From an uncultured Clostridia bacterium (GTDB lineage: Bacteria > Bacillota > Clostridia > Christensenellales > Borkfalkiaceae): a stretch of 64,000 nt of DNA. Shown one piece after another: positions 17,593 through 25,722 of this stretch. The stretch lies in assembly GCA_947631905.1 (NCBI GenBank), contig CANRND010000001.1, positions 1 through 64,000 on the forward strand. Direction: 5' to 3'. The notes beneath the pieces are model-generated. The model was not told the origin of the DNA. It saw only the letters and a program-made list of their open reading frames with translations, and searched no databases. Position 1 is the first letter of the stretch. Every line of letters begins with the position of its first letter. The position numbers and the translations under genes are program-made.

Positions 17593-17634
17593 CGCCGCCC
17601 GAGGGCATTAGCCCTCGGGCGGCGTTTCGATTTT
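17593..17634. terminator. Hairpin terminator between convergent XRE and zinc-peptidase genes
   Basis: A 14-base GC-rich stem (17593-17606 with 17611-17624) and an ATTA loop are followed by a T-rich tract on the plus strand. It lies between the XRE gene and the peptidase gene, so it can serve both directions. Confidence 0.75.
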
Positions 17635-17641
17635 CAAATCT

Positions 17642-18367
17642 TTACTGTCTCCTTCTCGTGTTCGCAAGCACGATGAGGAGCATCCGCAAGAAATAGACGA
17701 GCGAGATGAGCATGGAGGCGACATAGGTCATTGCCGCCGCGGAGAGGACCTTGCCCGCCCCCTCCAACTCCTCGCGCGTTAAAATGCCCTCGGAAACGAG
17801 CATCTTTTTCGCCCTGCGGGACGCGTTGAACTCCACGGGGAGCGTGACGAGCATAAACAGCGTGGAGAGCGAATACAGCCCGATGCCGACATACATCACG
17901 ATCTGCCCCGCCATAGAACCCGTTGCGGCGAAGAGGAAAATATCCAGCAGCATGCCGATGAGAATGAGCGGGAGCGCGAGCCGCGAGCCGATGTTCACCG
18001 CGGGGACGAGCGCGGTGCGCAATTTATAGGGAACATACCCTTTCTGCTTCTGCATGACGTGGCCGATCTCGTGCGCCGCCACCGCGACGGACGCGACGGA
18101 CGCCGAGCCGTAAGTACTCTGCGAGAGATTGACCTGCTTCTTGGGGGGATTGTAATGATCGGTGAGCCGCCCCGCCACGCGGTTGACGGAAATATCGTGG
18201 ACCCCGTTCTTGCGGAGGAGCCGCACGGCGGTATCGTAACCCGTCATATTGGAATGGTTCGGCACGTTGTCGTACTTTGCGTAAGTGGAGTTGACTTTTG
18301 CGCTCGCCCACGCCGACAGCGCCATAAACGGGATCAAGATAAGCAGAAACAGAAAATAGGAATACAT
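17642..18367 (-). CDS. Membrane zinc metallopeptidase, YugP family
   Basis: 241 residues. An N-terminal membrane span (residues 4-22), the zinc-binding motif HEIGH at residues 99-103 and two or three further spans (about 125-147, 155-177 and 208-232) match the neutral zinc metallopeptidase family typified by B. subtilis YugP. Polar catalytic segments lie between the spans, so the active site is at the membrane surface. The family's substrates are poorly known; a role in membrane-protein turnover or envelope maintenance is inference. Full length. A Pribnow-like TATAAT precedes the start on the minus strand. It is transcribed away from the spoVAC gene. Confidence 0.88.
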   Translation of the reverse strand: MYSYFLFLLILIPFMALSAWASAKVNSTYAKYDNVPNHSNMTGYDTAVRLLRKNGVHDISVNRVAGRLTDHYNPPKKQVNLSQSTYGSASVASVAVAAHEIGHVMQKQKGYVPYKLRTALVPAVNIGSRLALPLILIGMLLDIFLFAATGSMAGQIVMYVGIGLYSLSTLFMLVTLPVEFNASRRAKKMLVSEGILTREELEGAGKVLSAAAMTYVASMLISLVYFLRMLLIVLANTRRRQ

Positions 18368-18454
18368 GACGGTACCTCTTTATTTTATTATACCCAAAAA
18401 CAGCGGCATGAAACAAAGGGTATAAATTTGCCGAAAATTTCCCAAATTATCGGC

Positions 18455-18565
18455 ATGAGAAAGATCAAGCAAAATCCCCTCGAAAAAACGAGAGAGGAGC
18501 GGGAGACCTGCTTCCCCGAAGCGGGCAGAGCGGACCTACACCCCGCGGCAAGGGAGCGGGTATGA
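18455..18565 (+). CDS. Possible 36-residue leader peptide upstream of spoVAC
   Basis: A 36-codon frame, rich in charged residues, whose TGA overlaps the spoVAC ATG (ATGA). It may be a coupling minigene, or the sequence may instead be spoVAC leader. The ATG lacks a strong ribosome site. The frame is the only support. Confidence 0.3.
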   Translation: MRKIKQNPLEKTREERETCFPEAGRADLHPAARERV

Positions 18566-19017
18566 CGGGCAAATCGCGCGAGAACTACAACCGCAACTAC
18601 ATCAATTATGTCAACTCGTTCGACCCGCCCACCCAGCACTTCAAGACCTGCGGAAGAGCTTTCCTCGTGGGCGGCTTTATCTGCTGTATCGGGCAGTTTT
18701 TCCGCTACATGCTCGAATTTGCGGGGCTGACGGGGGACGAACTCGCGGGGACCGTCTCCGTCATTCTCATCTTTTTGGGAACCTTTCTCACGGGGCTTGG
18801 CGTTTACGACCGCATCGGCAAGAACGCGGGCGCGGGAAGCATTGTCCCCATTACGGGCTTTGCGAACTCCGTCGCCTCCCCCGCCATCGAGTTCAAGACG
18901 GAGGGCTTTGTCTACGGCATGGCGGCGAAGATGTTCATTGTGGCGGGGCCCATTATCGTGTTCGGCGTGAGCGCGGGCGCGGCCGTAGGCCTCATCTATT
19001 GGCTGATCGGGCTGTAA
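18562..19017 (+). CDS. spoVAC: Stage V sporulation protein AC
   Basis: 151 residues. After a charged N-terminus (NYNRNYINYVN) come four hydrophobic segments containing the family pattern 'FLVGGFICCIGQ' and 'GFANSVASPAIEFKTEGFVYGMAAKMF'. SpoVAC is a membrane component of the dipicolinate channel placed in the forespore membrane and used again at germination. The gene stands alone here; spoVAD and spoVAE, usually adjacent, are not next to it. With Spo0A elsewhere in the window it suggests a present or former spore-forming lineage. GGGAG lies upstream of the ATG. The stop is followed 5 bases later by a hairpin of the dispersed 3'-end family. Confidence 0.9.
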   Translation: MTGKSRENYNRNYINYVNSFDPPTQHFKTCGRAFLVGGFICCIGQFFRYMLEFAGLTGDELAGTVSVILIFLGTFLTGLGVYDRIGKNAGAGSIVPITGFANSVASPAIEFKTEGFVYGMAAKMFIVAGPIIVFGVSAGAAVGLIYWLIGL

Positions 19018-19022
19018 GAATT

Positions 19023-19068
19023 TCGCACAATTCTTTGCTCGCCTACGGCTTCGAAAAGAATTGTGCGA
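19023..19068 (+). repeat. Stop-proximal hairpin repeat (spoVAC copy)
   Basis: A 14-base stem (19023-19036 with 19055-19068, TCGCACAATTCTTT and its complement) and an 18-base loop begin 5 bases after the spoVAC stop. The loop sequence GCTCGCCTACGGCTTCGA recurs in the copies after asnS and proS. Another fold-back repeat (19079-19162, GTCATTTCGA type) and a pyrimidine-rich 'CCCCTCTCCCACGG' palindromic repeat (19180-19255) fill the rest of the gap to 19354. Confidence 0.75.
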
Positions 19069-19354
19069 TTTCCAAAATGTCATTTCGACTAAGCGAAGCG
19101 CATGGAGAAATCTCAACGTTATTATAATGCGGTAGAGATGTCTCCACTTCGGTCGACATGACATTGGAGAACACGCCCCACACCCCTACCCCTCTCCCAC
19201 GGAGAGGGCATACGAGACCCCCTCCATTGGAGGGGGATTAAGGGGGTGGGCATTCATCTCCTCATTGGGGAGCTGTCAGAAAGAAATGATTGCCCCATAG
19301 TTTCGTGCGTTCCCCTCTTCCCTGCAAAAAGAGGAACAAATTCCCCGAAAAGAG

Positions 19355-19383
19355 TTGAAATAGAAAAAAGTTTGTGCTATAAT
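19355..19383 (+). promoter_or_regulatory. Promoter of the DUF1858 gene
   Basis: TTGAAA (19355-19360), a 17-base spacer and TATAAT (19378-19383), followed by AAGGAG and the ATG about 30 bases on. Confidence 0.75.
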
Positions 19384-19414
19384 TCCGATTAGAAAAATAA
19401 GGAGCGAAAATCAT

Positions 19415-19612
19415 ATGGCAAAAATCACCGAAAATACTTTGATCGCAGACGTGTTGGAACTCAACCCCAACGCGGCGGATATTCTGCTCGAAGCGGGTAT
19501 GCACTGCTTCGGTTGCGCGCTTGCGCACGGCGAAACGATCGCAGAGGCCGTCGCCGTTCACGGCGAGGACCTTGAAACGTTGCTTGCAAAACTCAACGAA
19601 GGGATCGAATGA
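19415..19612 (+). CDS. DUF1858 / disulfide-type small protein
   Basis: 65 residues with the conserved pattern 'DVLELNPNAADILLEAGMHCFGC' of the DUF1858 family (hybrid-cluster-protein-associated redox disulfide domain). The Cys pair CFGC near residues 31-34 is the putative redox or metal site. Such proteins occur alone in anaerobes and are thought to relate to iron-sulfur or nitrosative-stress biology; the exact reaction is unknown. It has its own promoter, an AAGGAG site and a terminator. Full length for the family. Confidence 0.88.
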   Translation: MAKITENTLIADVLELNPNAADILLEAGMHCFGCALAHGETIAEAVAVHGEDLETLLAKLNEGIE

Positions 19613-19680
19613 CCGAATGCCCGAATGATCGAACGCCCGCCCGCGGCAAGGCCGCGGGCGGGCATTCCTATTAAATTTAA

Positions 19681-19714
19681 GCGCCCCGCGGCACAGCCGC
19701 GGGGCGCCCTTTTT
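19681..19714 (+). terminator. Hairpins terminating DUF1858 and the head module
   Basis: A 12-base stem (19681-19692 with 19696-19707) is followed by five T on the plus strand, ending DUF1858 transcription. A second perfect GC-rich hairpin (19635-19647 with 19651-19663) lies beside it and could stop minus-strand transcripts from the phage module. Confidence 0.75.
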
Positions 19715-19723
19715 CCGCTTACG

Positions 19724-20215
19724 TCAGCAGTACGAAGCCAACAGATCGTAGAGCGTTTGGTAGAACTCGCCCAAATAACTTCTTGCAAGCGAATCCATGC
19801 TGTACGCGTCGAGCCGTGCCTGCGCATTTGCCGTAACGTGCATATAATAGTCGCGCACGACAAGAAAGCGTTGCGGGTAGTCTAAATTGTAGTTCGGGTT
19901 CTCGGGATAACGGTATTTCCCGTTCTCGTTTTCGTCCCCGTAAAGACTTTCGTAGGCGAGGCGGTGGAGAAGGTCCTCCCGCACCACGTCCACTTTGCCC
20001 GCCGCCTCCACGTCGATCTCGTCACAACGGTTGCGGTACACCGAGGAGCGCGCCATGTTGTTTTTGAGCAGTTTGAGAAATACTTTCTCTTTCTCCTCTT
20101 CCGCGGAAGCCAAAATTTGGTCCTTTTCCGTCTGCGCCGCGCGGATCATCGCCAACTGTAAATTGGTGAGGTTCTGATACTCGGGCGCGTTGGGGTCGAT
20201 GATGTCGATTACCAT
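19724..20215 (-). CDS. Phage module protein of unknown role (163 aa)
   Basis: Last gene of the head module. The first 50 residues after MVIDIIDPNAPEY form a likely coiled coil (LTNLQLAMIRAAQTEKDQIL, then EEEKEKVFLKLL). The second half is rich in Tyr, Asn and Asp. The ATG lies within the end of the gp10-like gene (ACATGGTAA), so it is coupled. In P22 the following gene encodes the tail needle gp26, a trimeric coiled-coil protein; the position is suggestive but the sequence is too short and lacks the needle repeats. No family assigned. Confidence 0.65.
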   Translation of the reverse strand: MVIDIIDPNAPEYQNLTNLQLAMIRAAQTEKDQILASAEEEKEKVFLKLLKNNMARSSVYRNRCDEIDVEAAGKVDVVREDLLHRLAYESLYGDENENGKYRYPENPNYNLDYPQRFLVVRDYYMHVTANAQARLDAYSMDSLARSYLGEFYQTLYDLLASYC

Positions 20216-21474
20216 GTTGCCGTTTCCTCCCTCAGATCGAATACCAGCGCTTTGATGCAGGCGTTTTCGTCGAGCGTGCGGATGTCGAACGAAAACCCGC
20301 TTCCCCGCACGGGGAGAGGAAAGCGGAGGGGTTCTCCCGCCTTTCCGAATACGGCGCGCGGAAGTCCCCGTTCCCCTTTCGCCTCGACGCGGAAATGCCC
20401 GTTGCCCTCGATCAAGATCCCGTCGAGAAACTTCCTGCGGGCGGAGAGGCCCAAAAAGGACCGCTCCGTGCGCAGCGCGCACTCCTTTCTGCGCATGGGC
20501 GGAAGCCCGCGCTCGGTGAGGCGGAACAGTTCGCCCCCCGCGGTGAAGAGCAACTTTTCGCCGCCGATGAGCTTTTCCGCCCGCGCGCGGATAAGATGTC
20601 CCTGCCCGTTTTCCACGCACAGGATGCACTTTTCCCCATTATAGAGGGCGGTCGCATAGTATTTTTCATCGCTCACCGCCGTGCTTGTCCCGCTGAGATC
20701 GAGTTCGGAAAACCCGCTCGCGGGGAGAAGTTTGCACTGCTTTCCGTCAAAAGAATACAGGCCGTTGTCCGCCAAAAACATTGCGCCATCCCCGCACTTG
20801 CGCACGCTTGCGCCCACGATCCCGCACGGCGCGGGCAGATGCCTTGCCGTAAAGCCGAGGGTATCCCCCAACACGGAGAGAACGGCGATCCCCTGCTCGC
20901 GGAAGAGATAGAGGGTATCTTTCAGCGAGAGCATCGCCAGAATGTCCCCGTCGGCGGAGGGCAGGGCGACCTGCCCCGCCGTCTGCGCCGTTTGCGGGCC
21001 GAATTTGACGTCGAGGGGAGCGGACCAGCGGAGAAGCGAACCCTTTGCGAGAAAGAGCCGCTCCCCGTGGATCGCGCCGCAAGCGGCCCCGTCCCCGATC
21101 CGCTCCGCGCCATCGGTTTTCAGAAAGAAACACCCGTCGTCCGAGAGGGCGAAATGCTGTTCTTCGCCCTCCGCGGAAAGGAAGCAAAAGATCGCGGCGG
21201 GTTCCGAGGGGAACGGGAAGCGCTCGCCCGAGGGAGTGACTACCGCTCCGCCCGCATATTCGTAAAGGCGCGCGGTGTATCCCTGCCCGGGCAGGAGCGT
21301 TTTTGCCGATCCGAGAAGCTCGGCCCCCTCGGCGCAGACGAGACCCCTCGCGGTCTGCTTAAAATGCAACCCGTATGCGGAAACCGCGTTCTGCTGTTCC
21401 CCGAAGAAGGAAAGCTCCCTCCGCACGGAGCGCCGCCTGTAAGCGGGCGGGGAAAGTTCCTTGTCGTAGATCAT
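20209..21474 (-). CDS. gp10-like head-completion / DNA-stabilisation protein candidate
   Basis: 421 residues when started at the ATG that overlaps the previous stop (ATGA) and follows AGGAG by 6 bases. The sequence is a run of short beta strands with recurrent 'GDGA.F', 'LFREQGIAVLSVLG' and 'FLADNGLYSFDGKQ' patterns, consistent with a beta-propeller. P22 gp10, which plugs the portal and holds DNA in, is a propeller of about 470 residues encoded right after gp4. Order and fold impression agree, but the assignment is inference. No transmembrane or signal sequence. Confidence 0.6.
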   Translation of the reverse strand: MIYDKELSPPAYRRRSVRRELSFFGEQQNAVSAYGLHFKQTARGLVCAEGAELLGSAKTLLPGQGYTARLYEYAGGAVVTPSGERFPFPSEPAAIFCFLSAEGEEQHFALSDDGCFFLKTDGAERIGDGAACGAIHGERLFLAKGSLLRWSAPLDVKFGPQTAQTAGQVALPSADGDILAMLSLKDTLYLFREQGIAVLSVLGDTLGFTARHLPAPCGIVGASVRKCGDGAMFLADNGLYSFDGKQCKLLPASGFSELDLSGTSTAVSDEKYYATALYNGEKCILCVENGQGHLIRARAEKLIGGEKLLFTAGGELFRLTERGLPPMRRKECALRTERSFLGLSARRKFLDGILIEGNGHFRVEAKGERGLPRAVFGKAGEPLRFPLPVRGSGFSFDIRTLDENACIKALVFDLREETATW

Positions 21475-22022
21475 ACCCATCTCCTCGAACGCACCGTAAA
21501 TCTTTTGCGTCTGACGCCCGCCGCGCGGAGCGCCTCGCGGTACTTCTTCTCCCACATCGCCGCCTCGCCGTACTGTCCGTTCGTGAGACAAAATTCGCAG
21601 CAGACGCCGTAAGAGAGCAGCCGCACCGAAGCCCGTCCCGCGATCTCCGCGTCGTCCCCCCACTCCTTTTCTTTGGGGGAGTAGGTATAAAAAACATGCA
21701 CCCGTTTTGCGTTTTTCGGCAAAACCAGCTTGTCGGGGCGGCACTCGTAGGAGAGCGGCGAGCCGCTCTCCCCCGTCACTTCCAGGATCTCCGACGGCGC
21801 AAAGGCGAACGCGGTATAGGGCAGAACGCCGTCCGTTTCAAATTCCTCGTCCTTTTTCAGCGGAAAATAGTCGAGCGCGACCTCGTTCTCGACGAGGTTA
21901 TAGCAGCGCAGAAGAGAGGCAAGCTCGCCAAAAGGCTCCGCCGCGCAGTCCTCCACGCGCGCTACGAGGTCCTCTCTGCCCAAATTCGCCGCGGCGAGCG
22001 AAATCACGTTCCTGACTTTCAT
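21471..22022 (-). CDS. Head-tail adaptor (gp4-like)
   Basis: 183 residues, started at the ATG with GGAG about 8 bases upstream, directly after the capsid gene. The N-terminal half is helical ('VRNVISLAAANLGRED', 'ELASLLRCYNLVENEVALDYF'), and the second half mixes strands with 'LLSYGVCCEFCLTNGQYGEAAMWEKKYREAL'. This is the look of gp4/gp6-type connector proteins, which form a ring below the portal. Its place between the coat and gp10-like genes fits P22 gp4. Stop and next start overlap (ATGA). Confidence 0.65.
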   Translation of the reverse strand: MKVRNVISLAAANLGREDLVARVEDCAAEPFGELASLLRCYNLVENEVALDYFPLKKDEEFETDGVLPYTAFAFAPSEILEVTGESGSPLSYECRPDKLVLPKNAKRVHVFYTYSPKEKEWGDDAEIAGRASVRLLSYGVCCEFCLTNGQYGEAAMWEKKYREALRAAGVRRKRFTVRSRRWV

Positions 22023-22033
22023 TTTTTCTCCTC

Positions 22034-23179
22034 TTACTTCTCGGTGACGCCCGTGAGGCAACCCTGCCCGCAGGGACGGTAGCACATGAGTTCGGCGTAT
22101 TTGACGAGCGTGGCGGTATACACGGGCTTGCCGGGGATCTGTTTCAAGACCTTGCCGTCCTCGCCTTCGAGCCACTGCCAGTCGCAGAGCTGGTGGAGCG
22201 CAAAGTCGTCCGTGTTGAGAAGATACATCGTACCCGTGGGGCAGAAGCGGTCCGCCACGACGGGGATCCCGTTGAACGAGAGCGCGGTGAAGCCGCCTTC
22301 GAGGGTCACGGGGTCCATCTTGCGGTAGGCGGAAAGCGCCTCGATGAGCGCCCTGCGCACTCCCCACGAGCAGACGATGAAGTTTACCTTGCCGCCGCCG
22401 TTTTCTTCCACCGCGTCGATCGCGGCCTGCAACGCGTTTTCGCTCAATGTGCCGAACGACGCTTTCGTATAGGGTTTGAGCCAGCTGTTCGTAGCCTTGT
22501 CCACCCCGTAGAGCGTTCCCTCATCCGCGAAGATCGCTTTGAGACCGGTGATTTCGAGATCTTTGGAATTTTGCACGACGAGATAGTCGTTCGCGGCGGG
22601 GGCGCCGCCCGAAAGCGTGATCTTCTTCTCCGCCCTGTCGACGGAAGTGACGGTAACGCCCGCGGTTTTGAGGGTGCCTGCGGATGCGTAAATGTCCACG
22701 ATCATCCCCTCCGCGAGGTTCTGCACGCTGTCTACAACGTTGCCGTCCGCAACGTCGGTGACGGTGGCAAGTTTCCCGCTCCCGTCGCCGAAGAGCATTC
22801 TTCCGAAATTATAGGAAGAACTCTTCACGAGCGCGTCCATCTCGTCGTTGAGCAGGTTGACGAACGCCCCCTCGTTGGAACTCGAAGCGCGGATGGCCTT
22901 ATCCGAGATCTCGATGGTGCCGTAAAGGTTTTTGAGGGTGGAGACGAACTGCGCATAGTTCGTTCCGTTGGTTTTGGGCAGAGCGCCGTCCTCGGTGCCT
23001 GCGCCGATACCCCCCGCAACGCCGAAGCGCACGACCTTGCGCACGTCCCTGCCCCACACGTCCGCCGTCGTCTTTTTGATGGCGGCAAGGAAGGGATTTA
23101 CCGATTTGTCGAGCTGTTCGCTCACAACGTCGAGGTAATAAGATTTGAGAACGCTGTCGGCATTCTGAGTAGTTACCAT
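22034..23179 (-). CDS. Phage major capsid protein
   Basis: 381 residues. The N-terminal arm (NADSVLKSYYLDVVSEQLDKSVNP) leads to a beta-rich body with alternating Gly/Ala/Val stretches and the E-loop-like 'GGIGAGTEDGALPKTNG'. The C-terminal part contains 'GIPVVADRFCPTGTMYLLNTDDF', typical of HK97-fold capsid proteins, where the last strands give the spine and the 'LLN' region. It follows a scaffold-like gene and a portal gene, and GGAG precedes the ATG. No protease gene is present, so a P22-type scaffold-dependent shell is expected. Confidence 0.85.
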   Translation of the reverse strand: MVTTQNADSVLKSYYLDVVSEQLDKSVNPFLAAIKKTTADVWGRDVRKVVRFGVAGGIGAGTEDGALPKTNGTNYAQFVSTLKNLYGTIEISDKAIRASSSNEGAFVNLLNDEMDALVKSSSYNFGRMLFGDGSGKLATVTDVADGNVVDSVQNLAEGMIVDIYASAGTLKTAGVTVTSVDRAEKKITLSGGAPAANDYLVVQNSKDLEITGLKAIFADEGTLYGVDKATNSWLKPYTKASFGTLSENALQAAIDAVEENGGGKVNFIVCSWGVRRALIEALSAYRKMDPVTLEGGFTALSFNGIPVVADRFCPTGTMYLLNTDDFALHQLCDWQWLEGEDGKVLKQIPGKPVYTATLVKYAELMCYRPCGQGCLTGVTEK

Positions 23180-23191
23180 GTTTTTTTCTCC

Positions 23192-23617
23192 TTACTTTTT
23201 GTTTTTGAGGTAGCCGAGGGCGAGAGAGCCCGCCTCGGCAAACGTTTTGGGCTTTTGCGGGGGCGCGATCACCCCCGTGCCGTTCGTCATGAGGGGTACG
23301 CCTTTGAGGGACTGCAAACATTCCGCAAGCACCCTTTCGCGCACCTCCCCGCTCTCCATGACGGCGCGGAAGAGCGCTTCACTCCCGCTCTCCGCCTCCC
23401 CCCGAGAAGAGGGCGCGGGCTTGCTTTCTTCCGTCTCGGCGGAAGGCTCCCGCTCCTTGCTCTTTTCGAGCGCTTTGAGCCGCTGGCTGCGGCGGGTGAA
23501 CTCCGCTTCCAGCTCCTCATATGCTTTCATGAGGGCGTCTGCGTCTTTGAATTTCCCGAATTTCGGCGTATTTTCCGCTGCCGCTCCGGGGGCGATCGTT
23601 ACGTTCTCCTCTTCCAT
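23192..23617 (-). CDS. Capsid scaffold-like protein
   Basis: 141 residues, highly charged. A helical segment 'KDADALMKAYEELEAEFTRRSQRLKALEKS' is followed by a Pro/Ser/Glu-rich linker and a short C-terminal helix ending KNKK. Scaffold proteins of tailed phages have this composition and sit between portal and capsid genes, as here. AAGGAG precedes the ATG. Function inferred from composition and place. Confidence 0.7.
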   Translation of the reverse strand: MEEENVTIAPGAAAENTPKFGKFKDADALMKAYEELEAEFTRRSQRLKALEKSKEREPSAETEESKPAPSSRGEAESGSEALFRAVMESGEVRERVLAECLQSLKGVPLMTNGTGVIAPPQKPKTFAEAGSLALGYLKNKK

Positions 23618-23628
23618 GTTCTTTCTCC

Positions 23629-25470
23629 TTATGATTTTGCGCGGTGGGACGCGATGTGCTTTGCAATGCGCGCTTTCACCGCTTGGTCCTCCTCGCCCCC
23701 CGAAAGAAGGGCGCGGGTATGCTCCGTAATGTGGAGCTTGTGGTCGTCGTAGTCGTCCGCTTCGAGTTCTTCGCTCAAAAGCCGCACGTTTTCTTTCTCC
23801 GCCTTGCGCAGATGAAGTTTGGAAATTCCCCTCGCCGCCTCGAAAGAGCCGTAGCCGAGGGAATCGAGTATTTTGAGCCGCACCTCTTCGGTGAGCGCGC
23901 CCTCCTCGCCGAGAAGTCCCGACGAGAGGAGCGCGAGCGTCTCTTCCTTGATCTGCTCGGGGGTCTTTTCGTACTGCGTGTCAAACTCCACGTCGTCCGC
24001 CGAAACGTCGCTCGCGCTGAAATAGTGCAGTTCGGTCTCCCCGCCCACGCCCGTCATCTTGATGAGCCGCTTGGTCGCCGCAAACTGTTTGTAGAGGTGC
24101 AAGATCTGCTTGCCCGTCTCCTTTACGGCGCGCTCGATGCTTTCGACGCTCATCTGCATGCGGGCGGTATCCTGATCGAGCAGGAGTTGCAAGCCCGTTG
24201 CCGAAGTCACGTGGGTGGGATTCGAAGAATTGCGCGAGATCTCGCTCATGCCCGAGAAGAGGATGAACTCGTTTGAAATGCGCTCTTCCTCCGCCTCGAA
24301 CTCCGCGGGGAGGGACCCGCAATCGAGAAAATGCGGTTCCTTGCTCCCCTGCCGGTAGACGAGGACCTTTCCGGGATAGAGCCCGTCCTCCGCGATCTCC
24401 TCCGCGTCCACGGAGCCGTCCTCCACTGCGATCACGCCCGAAGTGAGCCTGTTCAAAAACTCGTGTTTGCGGTTTCTCACCGCGTTGTAGGCGCGTTGGA
24501 GCGGGATCATGCGGTCCACCACGGAGCCGCCGAAAAACGAACCCGCAAGTTCGATGCAGGTCTGCCGCACAAAGGGCAGTACCCGCGCGCCGCGGTCTCC
24601 GTTCAGATAGGGAAGCGGCCCTTCGTAGAGGAGGGTATCCCCCGCCACGATTTCGAGCCTGCCCTGCGGATATTCTCCGCTCGGGCGGGTGTAACGCTCG
24701 ATGAGGATCTCCCGTCCGTCCGCTTCGGGGCGGAAATCGCCGTCCGCGGGGCGCTTCCAGCCGCTGGCCGAGGAGTAAGGAACGAGGGAAAATTCCCCGA
24801 TCTCCCGCCCGGGAAGTTCTACGCCGAACTTCTCCTTGATCTCCGAAACGGGTACCGCTTTGGCATGGATGAGGCTCTTTACTTCCCCGAGGTCCTCGGC
24901 GGCGAGAGAATCGGGATAGATCTCGAACGGCGAGACGGCGACGACGTTGACGTCCCCCTCTTTGAGCGAGTGTCCCGTTTCGTCGGTGCCGATCACGTTG
25001 CCGTCGTCGAAATTCCAAACAATCTTATAGAACGCGGTGCCGCACGTCTCCGACCAGAGGGTGGCGCGCGCAATCACACGGTCCAGCTCTATGCGGTTTT
25101 TGGCCGACTGCAAAATGCTCGAAGAGAGCCGCGCGGTTTTGAGGTCCTCCTCCGAATCGGAGAACGCGCGGACGGTGAGCGCGGGGCGCACTTTCGCAAG
25201 ATGCGCGAGCCGCGTATCGAGGGTGGGCGCGATGTGGTTGAAGCACCGCCGCGACTGCCAATAGAATGCGGGGTCCTCCTGTTCGAGTTCGCCCGCGGGG
25301 GAGACGTCGCAATACTGGTTGCCGCTGACAAAGTTCATATTGATCTGCCAGCCGCGTTCGAGGTGCTTGCGCTCCCTTTGGCGGGCGAGAAAGTCCTCCC
25401 GCACCTTGTGCGCAAGGTCGCGCTTCCGCTTTTCCTCACGCTTTTCCTGTTGCGTTTGTTCTGTCGTCAT
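23629..25470 (-). CDS. Phage portal protein
   Basis: 613 residues. Portal-like features: the N-terminal helical, charged start, 'WQINMNFVSGNQYCDVSP', the wing/stem region 'AVSPFEIYPDSLAAEDLGE', a central 'DRMIPLQRAYNAVRNRKHEFLNRL', and a long helical C-terminal barrel ending near the acidic 'EELEADDYDDHKLHITEH'. It forms the dodecameric DNA gate and docks the terminase. AGGAG lies 5 bases before the ATG. The gene overlaps the end of the preceding small gene by 35 bases. Length agrees with P22-group portals (600-725). Confidence 0.85.
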   Translation of the reverse strand: MTTEQTQQEKREEKRKRDLAHKVREDFLARQRERKHLERGWQINMNFVSGNQYCDVSPAGELEQEDPAFYWQSRRCFNHIAPTLDTRLAHLAKVRPALTVRAFSDSEEDLKTARLSSSILQSAKNRIELDRVIARATLWSETCGTAFYKIVWNFDDGNVIGTDETGHSLKEGDVNVVAVSPFEIYPDSLAAEDLGEVKSLIHAKAVPVSEIKEKFGVELPGREIGEFSLVPYSSASGWKRPADGDFRPEADGREILIERYTRPSGEYPQGRLEIVAGDTLLYEGPLPYLNGDRGARVLPFVRQTCIELAGSFFGGSVVDRMIPLQRAYNAVRNRKHEFLNRLTSGVIAVEDGSVDAEEIAEDGLYPGKVLVYRQGSKEPHFLDCGSLPAEFEAEEERISNEFILFSGMSEISRNSSNPTHVTSATGLQLLLDQDTARMQMSVESIERAVKETGKQILHLYKQFAATKRLIKMTGVGGETELHYFSASDVSADDVEFDTQYEKTPEQIKEETLALLSSGLLGEEGALTEEVRLKILDSLGYGSFEAARGISKLHLRKAEKENVRLLSEELEADDYDDHKLHITEHTRALLSGGEEDQAVKARIAKHIASHRAKS

Positions 25471-25720
25471 ATATCTCCTTCCACTTGCTGAGTAGCCTTT
25501 GCCGCTCCTGCTCCAACTCCTCGTCGGAGAGAGCGGCGTAGTCCTTTTCTTCGAGGAGCAGCTTCGCCGCTTTCAGATCGGGCGGTACGTCTTTCCGCGT
25601 CTCCTTGCGCTTGACGAGCTTCAACTCCCCGTCCTCCACGCCGTATTCCTCCGTGACTTCCTCGATGGAGAACCCGAGCGCCACTTTGAGTACGGCGTCT
25701 TTCAATTTGTCTTCTTGCAT
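25436..25720 (-). CDS. Small acidic/basic phage protein (94 aa), HTH-like
   Basis: 94 residues. 'VLKVALGFSIEEVTEEYGVEDGELKLVKRK' resembles a short helix-turn-helix, followed by 'KDVPPDLKAAKLLLEE' and a Glu/Arg-rich tail. It lies between the TerL and portal genes. A small-terminase-like or terminase-accessory role is possible, but small terminases normally precede the large subunit, whereas this follows it. Its end overlaps the portal start. Confidence 0.6.
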   Translation of the reverse strand: MQEDKLKDAVLKVALGFSIEEVTEEYGVEDGELKLVKRKETRKDVPPDLKAAKLLLEEKDYAALSDEELEQERQRLLSKWKEIYDDRTNATGKA

Positions 25721-25722
25721 AA

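Noticed and set aside
22034-23179. Encapsulin nanocompartment instead of phage capsid
   Set aside because: Portal, terminase and scaffold-like genes flank it and no cargo enzyme is adjacent.
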